From an uncultured Odoribacter sp. (GTDB taxonomy: Bacteria; Bacteroidota; Bacteroidia; Bacteroidales; Marinifilaceae): 63,731 nucleotides of DNA. Each line of letters begins with the position of its first letter. The first letter of the stretch is position 1. The position numbers were made by a program, and so were the translations under genes. Below, piece after piece: positions 44,544 through 51,678 of the stretch. Location of the stretch: positions 1 to 63,731 of the forward strand of contig CALUKF010000012.1 of assembly GCA_944321145.1 (NCBI GenBank). The letters are read 5' to 3'. The notes under the pieces were generated by a model. That model was not told the DNA's origin, made no database searches, and was given only the letters and a program-made list of their open reading frames with translations.

Positions 44544-45524
44544 TTAATTGGTTATATTGTTTAAAAGCAGGGTCACGGATATTTCTTTTCGGTCGTTGTC
44601 GTGCAGGATGGTTCCGAATTTTATGTCGGAGTAGCCTAAACGGGAACGGACAAGCTGGCGAAAATGTTCGGTCTCTTCTTCTTCCAGCGGGTAGCGGGAG
44701 GAAACGTGGATGGCGACAACGGCTTGGTTATATTGGCTTAAATCGAGTTCTTGATATCGGGTCATGGATTCGATGATGTAGGGAAGCCGGTCTGCGAGGC
44801 ACGTTGTGACAGAGGCGTAGTCGTATCTGTGCCCGCAATTGACGCGGAAAAGGAATTCAAGGTCTTTGGACGTAAAGCTGCTGCCTTTGCCGGTGAGTCC
44901 GGCGATGATCTTTTCTCTTGCAATCATGCTTTCGAGGAATTTGATTCTTTTCTCCTGGCGGTATTTGCGTTTCCGTTTTGAACGGTTCATGCGGTTGCTG
45001 GTGATTTTGTCGAAGTGTGCATCATCGTGGGGCGTGTATAATTCGCCGTTGGGACCTTTGCTGCGGAGCCTGCGCGGGGTTTCGTGCTTCCAGATGCTTT
45101 CCTCCAATTTGTGCAGGGCGATTTCGTATTTGGTCGCCGGCTTTTTGTGGTTCACCATGTTGTCAAAGGTTTCGTGGATTTGTTCGGGGGAAAAGCCGTA
45201 GAAAGTGATTTCCCACAGGCAGAGCATGGCGATTTTTTCAATGGGGATCTGCACGTCTTCGGCAATGACAATCTCTTTTGCCAACGCATCTTCCCATGCG
45301 TCGCCGTCCAAGTGGTGCACTCCGAGCCATTTTTTTTCGTCATCCCACCCACTCCATTCGACGCGGGCTTCTCCTTCGTAGTCTCTATTGGGGGTCATGG
45401 CGCGAAGCAGGTCGTATGCTTCCCGGTAATCATACATGGCGTCCAAATGTTCCGGCTCGTGCTCTTTTAAATAAGGCAGGAGGCTGTCGAAGGGGACGCT
45501 GTCAAATAATTCTTTTAATGTCAT
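44544..45524 (-). CDS. DUF6557-like domain fused to a charged C-terminal region
   Basis: A protein of 326 residues. Residues about 1-130 match the C1/C2 domain (MTLKELFDSVPFD, WEITFYGFSPEQI). A Lys/Arg-rich linker follows (SNRMNRSKRKRKYRQEKRIKFLE). The C-terminal part has KGSSFTSKDLEFLFRVNCGHRYDYASVT and a final strand-rich segment that I do not recognise. ATG 45524 lies after the promoter (TACCTTTG at 45551-45558), which excludes longer in-frame starts. The DprA-like gene is next in the operon. Confidence 0.7.
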   Translation of the reverse strand: MTLKELFDSVPFDSLLPYLKEHEPEHLDAMYDYREAYDLLRAMTPNRDYEGEARVEWSGWDDEKKWLGVHHLDGDAWEDALAKEIVIAEDVQIPIEKIAMLCLWEITFYGFSPEQIHETFDNMVNHKKPATKYEIALHKLEESIWKHETPRRLRSKGPNGELYTPHDDAHFDKITSNRMNRSKRKRKYRQEKRIKFLESMIAREKIIAGLTGKGSSFTSKDLEFLFRVNCGHRYDYASVTTCLADRLPYIIESMTRYQELDLSQYNQAVVAIHVSSRYPLEEEETEHFRQLVRSRLGYSDIKFGTILHDNDRKEISVTLLLNNITN

Positions 45525-45550
45525 GTTGTGTGTTTTTATTGATTTTCCGG

Positions 45551-45586
45551 CAAAGGTAATGGCTTGCTGTGCCATATCGCGGCATA
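45551..45586 (-). promoter_or_regulatory. WYL-type promoter element 5, for the DUF6557-like/DprA-like operon
   Basis: On the minus strand TATGCCGCGATATGGCACA (45568-45586), 13 nt, then TTTG inside TACCTTTG (45551-45558). Confidence 0.75.
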
Positions 45587-45646
45587 AGTTTGATATTGTT
45601 TTGTGTTGCCGTTCATTTTCCATCGTTAATCGGAAATTTTTTAGGT

Positions 45647-45682
45647 TGTGCTTTGGTTTGGCATAACACGACCAGATCTTTG
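45647..45682 (+). promoter_or_regulatory. WYL-type promoter element 6, for cassette 2
   Basis: TGTGCTTTGGTTTGGCATA (45647-45665), 13 nt, then TTTG (45679-45682). It is divergent from element 5 and 29 nt upstream of gene A2. Confidence 0.75.
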
Positions 45683-45710
45683 CAGTCAAATAAATGGATT
45701 ATAAAAAGAT

Positions 45711-46460
45711 ATGGATATGCCAAGAAGGAACAGGAACATGAAGTATTGGGACGGGTATTTGTGCCGGGATGAGGATTTGGAGGAGTTGCCGGTGGGAATA
45801 TTGGAGGATGTGATTGTCCGCATCTATGAAGACAGTTATTTGAGCCGGGATTCCAAACGGGATTTGCTGAAGGTGTATTTGGAGATGCGGAAATGGAAGT
45901 TGGACAAGGAGTTCCGGTACACGGAGGAGGATGTGAGGCGGTTGCGGGAGATGAATGAGTTGATTGAACGGCAGAGCATCGATGCCATACGGGCGGCTTA
46001 CCGGATTTATCGGGAGGAATTGGAGGTGAAGGCTGAACGACCGGAGGAATATGTTGATGTGGAGGTGAGACCGCAGTTGAAAGTGCCGTCCGCGCTTTAT
46101 TATGACGAGCCGGGTTTTATTTTTACGGAGAAGGAGGAACGGGTGTGGTATGCACTGTGTTCGCTGTATAATAGCGGTTACGAGACGTTCGGGATGCTGC
46201 CGGGAGGTGCGTTTTTTGGTACATCTCGTCCTGACGAGTCTTGTGAAGTAGCCATTCGGGACTGGGTGTATGGTTGTCACGGCGACGAGGAGCCTACGAG
46301 CTGGGGGGATGTGATGCACTTGGACAGGGGGAAGGTGAAGGATATTTGCTTTGTGTGGCCGTTCCACAATATTTATGATTTTTGCGGCTTTGCGATGACG
46401 GATTTGTTGAAGATAAAGAAGTTTGACCTTGTAATTGAATTGACTGATGAAGTATTATAA
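45711..46460 (+). CDS. Cassette gene A2, unknown family
   Basis: A protein of 249 residues that aligns along its whole length with A1: YLCRDEDLEELPVGILEDV, RRLREMNELIERQSIDAIRAAYRIY, DVEVRPQLKVPSA, and CGFAMTDLLKIKKFDLVIE. The start is ATG 45711, with 45717 possible. It is about 10 residues longer at the N-terminus than A1. The function is unknown. Confidence 0.7.
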   Translation: MDMPRRNRNMKYWDGYLCRDEDLEELPVGILEDVIVRIYEDSYLSRDSKRDLLKVYLEMRKWKLDKEFRYTEEDVRRLREMNELIERQSIDAIRAAYRIYREELEVKAERPEEYVDVEVRPQLKVPSALYYDEPGFIFTEKEERVWYALCSLYNSGYETFGMLPGGAFFGTSRPDESCEVAIRDWVYGCHGDEEPTSWGDVMHLDRGKVKDICFVWPFHNIYDFCGFAMTDLLKIKKFDLVIELTDEVL

Positions 46461-47115
46461 AGGATTTCCGGACGAGATGAAGGTGGACGGGCGGAATGTC
46501 ACCTTGCACGATTTGGAACGCACGATGCTGTCGCTTTATTGGGACAAGACGTTGAGCGAATCGGACAAGGAGTATTTGATGGACAAGTATAAGGAGGAGC
46601 GGATGCGTTATTTGGATGGCGTGTTCCGGTTTAATGAAGAGAACCGCCGGCGGTTGGAGGAGGTGGAGCAGCTTTTGGAGAATGCCGTTCGGCGGATGGA
46701 TGGCGTGTGCGAGCAAGTGAAAGAAAGGGAACTGGAGAAGCATAGGCAAGGGGATTTGGCTGCTAAAGAAATAAGCGTACATTTGGAGATTTGGAATTTG
46801 GAGGACACGGAGGAGGTTTGTTATTCGGATGAGGACAAGGATTTCTGGGACGTGCTTTACGGAGAGGACAGGGACTTTGAACGAGATTGGGGCGTATATT
46901 GTCGCAGCATGTCGTTGCTGCTGCGGGAGGAGGAAGGAGTGGGCAAGGACTATGTGGCTTATGAATCTATTGGAGGGAAAATGTGTGAACGGAGAATAGA
47001 CGGGGAGCACGGATTTGGCGAAGATTTTTGCACGATGAAAAAAAATTATCGACTTGCCTGGGAGGATGTGATGAAGATTTCACGGTTTTATTTGACAGTG
47101 AAAATGGTTTATTGA
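46447..47115 (+). CDS. Cassette gene B2, unknown family
   Basis: A protein of 222 residues, the close paralogue of B1 (YKGFPDEMKVDGRNVTLHDL, FNEENRRRLEEVEQLL, ISVHLEIWNLED, RLAWEDVMKISRFYLTVKMVY). ATG 46447 overlaps the end of A2 by 14 bp exactly as in copy 1, which supports both starts. The function is unknown. Confidence 0.7.
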   Translation: MKYYKGFPDEMKVDGRNVTLHDLERTMLSLYWDKTLSESDKEYLMDKYKEERMRYLDGVFRFNEENRRRLEEVEQLLENAVRRMDGVCEQVKERELEKHRQGDLAAKEISVHLEIWNLEDTEEVCYSDEDKDFWDVLYGEDRDFERDWGVYCRSMSLLLREEEGVGKDYVAYESIGGKMCERRIDGEHGFGEDFCTMKKNYRLAWEDVMKISRFYLTVKMVY

Positions 47116-47172
47116 TAGGATGTGTGGATGAGATAGTGGTTGATGTGTGTTTCCAGATAAAAAAGATGAATT

Positions 47173-47208
47173 TATGCAGGGTTTTGGCATATCATCGGAC
47201 GAACTTTG
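47173..47208 (+). promoter_or_regulatory. WYL-type promoter element 7, for C2
   Basis: TATGCAGGGTTTTGGCATA (47173-47191), 13 nt, then TTTG (47205-47208). It lies about 50 nt before the likely start of C2. Confidence 0.65.
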
Positions 47209-47259
47209 TGGTGTAAAAATGGCGATATTAATAGAAAAATGACTTTAAAATTGGAGATC

Positions 47260-47982
47260 ATGACATTTGGATATTTGCTTTCGGCGTATTGTTTTGATGA
47301 AATTGTTGAGGAGTTTAAGGCGTTGTGGCGGGTTAATGCGCCTAAGCAGGCGGATAGCCTTGATTTAGAAGGGTGGAGGAAAATTTACCAGTCGCTTCAG
47401 GAGTTAGACGCGAAGTCTTCGCCGTATTATATCTGTTTGAGGGGGCGATGGGAAGGGTGCAGTCCATTGGTAGACATGAATTGCACTGTGCGTGAGGGAG
47501 GAAACGATACTTTTTGCTCTCCAATGGCAAGCCATCCGTCTTGGGCGGAGGTGTTGGGAATGGAAATCGTGGTGGATGGCGATGTGCAGATAACGCCTCA
47601 AGAATTGACTGCCGGATTGTTGTGGGAGATTACTTATTATGGGGGAACAGAGGAGTTGGTAAAGGATTTTCACGAGGGTTATAAGCAGGTTCAAGCCGAA
47701 AAAATAAATCTTTGCAATTTAGCAACCCAATGCGTTTGTGGTCTCAAAAAAATGCTTAACTTTGTAGCAATGCTAAGCGAAACGAGTGCTTGGCAATATA
47801 ATATTGAAGAAGCGTTTTTTGCTTTATCCTTGGATAAGAAACGGCCATTTTCATACACGAAGGGTAAACAGAGTCACAAACGCTCATTGCTTGCCTTATA
47901 TACATGTCTTGTATATAGCTGGTCAGCGTGGGGTTGCTGTTTATTTCGTGGCGGGTGCTTGGCCGTACCTTTATCCAGATAA
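47260..47982 (+). CDS. Cassette gene C2, DUF6557-like domain with aberrant 3' end
   Basis: The first 135 or so codons match C1 closely (MTFGYLLSAYCFDEIVEEF ... GLLWEITYYGGTEEL). The next 100 or so codons (from near 47690) do not look like protein. They are Cys/Ser/Trp-rich, contain a good promoter (47720-47764) and have no counterpart in C1. The natural 3' end therefore appears replaced by unrelated DNA. ATG 47260 is chosen by homology to C1; ATG 47239 is an alternative. Confidence 0.6.
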   Translation: MTFGYLLSAYCFDEIVEEFKALWRVNAPKQADSLDLEGWRKIYQSLQELDAKSSPYYICLRGRWEGCSPLVDMNCTVREGGNDTFCSPMASHPSWAEVLGMEIVVDGDVQITPQELTAGLLWEITYYGGTEELVKDFHEGYKQVQAEKINLCNLATQCVCGLKKMLNFVAMLSETSAWQYNIEEAFFALSLDKKRPFSYTKGKQSHKRSLLALYTCLVYSWSAWGCCLFRGGCLAVPLSR

Positions 47983-48151
47983 ACAAAAGAAGTCCCTACG
48001 CTTTTTTCATTTAAATGGCGAAAACGATTAACCGTCTTTTAGGGGATTTTTCAAGGCGAAGGGAAAAGTATGTGCTGTGTCCTTTCCCTTTTGTACACAG
48101 CAGCCGGTGTGCCGAAATCCGTGAATGTAGGCGAAAGTAAAATTGCAGATT
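47720..48151. other. Structured region without a convincing gene
   Basis: A Bacteroidota-type promoter (TTG near 47733 and TAACTTTG at 47756-47763) initiates into about 390 bp of sequence with no plausible long frame. The region shows short inverted repeats, including TTATCC/GGATAA near 47825 and GCTGTGT/ACACAGC around 48073-48105. It may be a leader or noncoding transcript preceding the small Asp-box gene, or a repeat-element remnant. Confidence 0.35.
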
Positions 48152-48379
48152 ATGTCGCAGATGATTAACAGAGGGAGGGAGTTAATTCGTATTTCCCCCA
48201 AAAACGCAACTAAAATCGAGTATTCCACCAATGATGGGAGAACGTGGACTCAACGTTTTTCCGGTTCATGTGGAGACTTCCAAGATTTGATGGAAAATGG
48301 AAGGGAAATTTTAGCGCAAACGTCAAAAGGACTGTATTATTCTATTAATGAAGGCAGGACGTGGACTAGGCGAAGTTAA
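48152..48379 (+). CDS. Small Asp-box repeat protein
   Basis: A protein of 75 residues. Two copies of a sialidase-type Asp-box pattern are visible (YSTNDGRTWTQR and YSINEGRTWTRR), with LMENGREILAQTSKGLYY between them. There is no signal peptide or catalytic part. Similar tiny proteins occur in Bacteroidales, and their role is unknown. ATG 48152 is preferred to an in-frame TTG at 48143. A terminator-like hairpin follows. Confidence 0.6.
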   Translation: MSQMINRGRELIRISPKNATKIEYSTNDGRTWTQRFSGSCGDFQDLMENGREILAQTSKGLYYSINEGRTWTRRS

Positions 48380-48389
48380 TTTTCAGTAC

Positions 48390-48424
48390 GTGAAAAGGGT
48401 ATTGCTATGCGATAGCCTTTTCAC
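48390..48424 (+). terminator. Terminator hairpin after the small Asp-box gene
   Basis: A 13-bp stem (GTGAAAAGGGTAT with ATAGCCTTTTCAC, one mismatch) with a 9-nt loop, ending 20 nt before the next gene. Confidence 0.6.
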
Positions 48425-48444
48425 ATTTAGCAAATTTTCCGATT

Positions 48445-49875
48445 ATGAAATTGACACAGAGAAAAGCCGTTTTGGTTGTGATGATTTTGGTGGTCGTTGC
48501 TTGTTCTTTTGCCGTTTATCTGAAATTGTTTACGGGGAAAGAATTGTGGTATGAGATGTTTGCTGCAATTTTGGGGGTCATTATCACAGCGGTTATTACG
48601 ATGATCCTTCTTAAAGGGCAAAGCGATGATGACGTGGAGCGCGAGAGGGCTGCCAAGATTTTTGAAGAGAAACTTCGGATTTACCAAGATTACCTCCATA
48701 CTTTATGTGATGTGATAAAGGATCACCGTCTTTCGGATGAAGAAAAGACCCGCTTAGAATTTCAGACGTCATACGTGGCTATGCATTGCGAACCAAAGTA
48801 CGTAGCAACGGTGAGTCGTGCTATTAAAGAGCTTATTGAAGAGACTTGTCCCGAGGATGGCGAGAAACAGCACCGTATCAATAAAAGCGATTCTCCAGAC
48901 CCGTTGCTGGACAAACTTTTTTGCATTGTGGAGGCGTTTAGGAAAGATTTATACGGGGATGATTTCAAATTCGATGACAATTACAAATGGGACACGCTTG
49001 TCAATTTTTCTAATGCTTATCTTAATGCGAAGAGCGATGATGGCGATGCGGAGGATGAGTTGCCATGCAGAGATGCCGATTTGGGATTCAAAACACAAGA
49101 CGGCACGATTTCGGATGCCGACCAGACTTTCGGCATGGAGGGAGCGGTACGGCATGACGAATGGGAAAAGGCTTTGGAGGATTGGCGGAAGTCCGGTTGG
49201 GGAGTGGCGGGATTAAGCACGCCCGATGATGACAGGCTCTTGCTCAAAAAAATTGGCGATAATGATGTGAGAAGTGCTAGAAGCGTTGTAATAGGTTTTG
49301 ACCAAGGACATTATTATATCAAGGCTCAACATGGCGGCGATGCGGATTTTTCGAGACCGCTGAAATGGATGAAAGGAGGGAGGCGCACTTATGGTTCGTG
49401 GTGGAAGCATTTGCCGGAACCTTATTACGATATTCCACAGGGGAAATTGGCGGAGGCGTTTGATAATGACCTTTCATTGCGCGAATATATCATCAAGAAT
49501 GTTAATAAACTAACAGATATTCTTGACAGGCATCATCGCACTTTTGAATGGGAAGAGGCAGTGAAAAAGGAGGTCGGACAAATTGACAAGTGGAGGTTCT
49601 TTATTTGGTATTGGGACATGTTGGCGTGTGAGTTTGACAATCTTGAAGAAGGCAAGCCTTATATGGATGTCATTGAGAAGAACGGCAAAGTGCTGATCCA
49701 ATTCAGCAACCGGCAAGATGATGCAGGCAAGTTAAGCATCACCTTAAAACGGATTGGGTGCGAAAATAGGAAGCGGGAGGAAAGCGGTTATGTGATGTTG
49801 GAAGAAATCCCGTCTACGGAAACAAAGCAAGTCGCAGAGAAGGTGGCTTATTGGGTTAGGAAGATTAATGGTTAG
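48445..49875 (+). CDS. Membrane-anchored protein of unknown function
   Basis: A protein of 476 residues. Two N-terminal helices (AVLVVMILVVVACSFAVYL and AAILGVIITAVITMILL) precede a large cytoplasmic part. The part just after the membrane (ERAAKIFEEKLRIYQDYLHTLCDVI) is helical. The C-terminal half includes GFDQGHYYIKAQHGG and HLPEPYYDIPQGKLAEAF, which I do not recognise. It lies 36 bp upstream of a GmrSD-type gene and may be a membrane component of an accessory defence module. The assignment to defence rests on context only. Confidence 0.65.
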   Translation: MKLTQRKAVLVVMILVVVACSFAVYLKLFTGKELWYEMFAAILGVIITAVITMILLKGQSDDDVERERAAKIFEEKLRIYQDYLHTLCDVIKDHRLSDEEKTRLEFQTSYVAMHCEPKYVATVSRAIKELIEETCPEDGEKQHRINKSDSPDPLLDKLFCIVEAFRKDLYGDDFKFDDNYKWDTLVNFSNAYLNAKSDDGDAEDELPCRDADLGFKTQDGTISDADQTFGMEGAVRHDEWEKALEDWRKSGWGVAGLSTPDDDRLLLKKIGDNDVRSARSVVIGFDQGHYYIKAQHGGDADFSRPLKWMKGGRRTYGSWWKHLPEPYYDIPQGKLAEAFDNDLSLREYIIKNVNKLTDILDRHHRTFEWEEAVKKEVGQIDKWRFFIWYWDMLACEFDNLEEGKPYMDVIEKNGKVLIQFSNRQDDAGKLSITLKRIGCENRKREESGYVMLEEIPSTETKQVAEKVAYWVRKING

Positions 49876-49911
49876 CTGTATGATGTAAAATATTAATAAA
49901 AATTAAATTTC

Positions 49912-51648
49912 ATGGAATCAATGACTATTAAAGATTTGTTTGACAGACGCAATATTTATTTTATTGTTCCTGAATATCAACGCGCTTACGCTTGGGGAGA
50001 AAAACAATTTTCCCAATTCATAGAAGATTTGAATGATCGTTCCACTATTTATTATTATTTAGGGCATTTCCTGTTTGAACAATACGAGAATAGATTTTAT
50101 ATTATCGATGGACAACAACGTATGACTACTTGTCTTATTCTTTTTAGTGTCATTGCCAATGCCTTAAGACATAGACAAGAAGAGTGGATTGAGCAGGAAG
50201 ATGCAGATGAGATTAATAAATTGATAGAAGATATACAGGAACGATACTTGTATGACATGAAACACAGTAGAGAGAGATTGAGCCCCGTGTCTTATGACAA
50301 TAATTTTTTTGTGGACGCTATCATTGAATATAAAGAAGACATTTTATCAGAAGAATTGACATCGAAATCCCAAAAAGCAATGCTTAAGGCTCGCATGTTC
50401 TTTGAAAAAGAATCGAGTAAGGCTTCTATCCAACAAATGCTTAATTGGGTTTATCGTATAGAAAACGCATCTATCACCATTTTTATTGTCAAGGATAAGT
50501 TACAGGCAACACAGATATTCGCTTATCAGAACGACAGAGGGAAAAGGCTTACGAATTTGGAGATTCTCAAAGCATATTTCATGTTACAGATTTTCAACCT
50601 GGGAAATCACGAGTATGATATCGTTTATATGGAAAAAGCGTTTGAAGAAATATACCGTAATATCGTTCTTGTCATAGTAGAAGAAGACAATGCACTCAAT
50701 TATTACTGGAGGGCTGTCGGTCCGAAAGGGTATCTTAGCGAGAATGTGATTAGCGAAGTTAAGGAGTGGCTTAAAATGTTCCCTCAAAACGAACAAACAG
50801 AGCAAATCAAAAATTTTGTTAAAGGTTTATCTAAAGCCTTTGGCCTCATCAAACAGATAGAGCAAGACGATTCTTTTTATACCATGAATTTGAAGTACAT
50901 GAACAATATGGCTTTTGCCTATCCTGTGCTTATCAAAGCCAAATTGTTGAATGTGAAGGATAAGACATTCGCACGGCTTATCAAATTGCTGGAAAACTTG
51001 ACTTTTCGTTTTTTGATTAGAGGTGGACGGGCCGATATAAAATACAGATTACAGGGCGAGCTTCAAGGTGCGAATGACTCGGAAGGATTTGGTAAATTGA
51101 TAGATTCTGTGAAATGGAAACTCAACAACGATGGGTGGTGGAGGTATTGGAGCGACACGGAAATGTTCAATCATATAAAAAGCAATTGGTTTTACGGTAA
51201 CCGTGTAGATAATTATTTGTTATGGAGGTATGAACAATATTTGTGCAATGATAATTATCCAACCTCAAAAGTCTCATATACGGATGTCATTTCGAAAGAG
51301 AGCATTGAGCATATAGCTCCACAGACTCAAGACAATCCCTTAGAGAATTGTTACGGTATTTATGATAATAAAGAAAATCCAAACGAGGGAATTGTTTCGG
51401 GTGGTTGGATGAATAGTATTGGGAATCTGGTGCTAATGGCTGGCCGACAGAATAGTTCTTTGGGGAACCGACCGTTTGCAGAAAAGTTGCAAGTATATGG
51501 AAAAGACAATCTATTGAATCAACAAAAGGAGATAATAGAGTTTGTTGCGGACAAGGAACATCCTGTTTGGGATAAATCAAGTATCGAACGACGATTTAAT
51601 AAAATAATCAATGCAGCTAAGGAAATTTGGGATTTGAATAACATATAA
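49912..51648 (+). CDS. GmrSD-like DUF262/DUF1524 protein
   Basis: A protein of 578 residues. The N-terminal DUF262 domain carries the DGQQRMTT motif (near residue 66) with IVPEYQRAYAWGEKQFSQF. The C-terminal DUF1524 nuclease-like domain carries the HNH-type EHIAPQ and the SIGNLVLMAGRQNSSLGNRPF motif. GmrSD enzymes are type IV restriction systems that cut modified phage DNA in a nucleotide-dependent way. This is the single-chain form. Confidence 0.88.
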   Translation: MESMTIKDLFDRRNIYFIVPEYQRAYAWGEKQFSQFIEDLNDRSTIYYYLGHFLFEQYENRFYIIDGQQRMTTCLILFSVIANALRHRQEEWIEQEDADEINKLIEDIQERYLYDMKHSRERLSPVSYDNNFFVDAIIEYKEDILSEELTSKSQKAMLKARMFFEKESSKASIQQMLNWVYRIENASITIFIVKDKLQATQIFAYQNDRGKRLTNLEILKAYFMLQIFNLGNHEYDIVYMEKAFEEIYRNIVLVIVEEDNALNYYWRAVGPKGYLSENVISEVKEWLKMFPQNEQTEQIKNFVKGLSKAFGLIKQIEQDDSFYTMNLKYMNNMAFAYPVLIKAKLLNVKDKTFARLIKLLENLTFRFLIRGGRADIKYRLQGELQGANDSEGFGKLIDSVKWKLNNDGWWRYWSDTEMFNHIKSNWFYGNRVDNYLLWRYEQYLCNDNYPTSKVSYTDVISKESIEHIAPQTQDNPLENCYGIYDNKENPNEGIVSGGWMNSIGNLVLMAGRQNSSLGNRPFAEKLQVYGKDNLLNQQKEIIEFVADKEHPVWDKSSIERRFNKIINAAKEIWDLNNI

Positions 51649-51678
51649 ACTCGTATGTTATTGATGTAAATTGTTTTA

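Larger units (their letters stand above)
45647..47690. repeat. Segmental duplication, copy 2 (A2-B2-C2)
   Basis: This is the second copy of the cassette at 40680-42588. Gene order, strand and the 14-bp A/B overlap are preserved. Unlike copy 1, a 144-bp gap with its own WYL-type element separates B2 and C2. The similarity stops near the 3' end of C2. Confidence 0.85.

Noticed and set aside
36443-47208. The repeated promoter element as a sigma-54 or CRP-like site
   Set aside because: The TGGCAYA part is not followed by TTGC at sigma-54 spacing. The TRTGC/GCAYA half-sites and the fixed 13-nt distance to a normal -7 box differ from a CRP site, which would be expected at variable distances.
47786-48031. 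Plus-strand frame of 81 codons in the gap after C2
   Set aside because: No homology pattern or clear ribosome-binding site, and the region contains inverted repeats; more likely noncoding.
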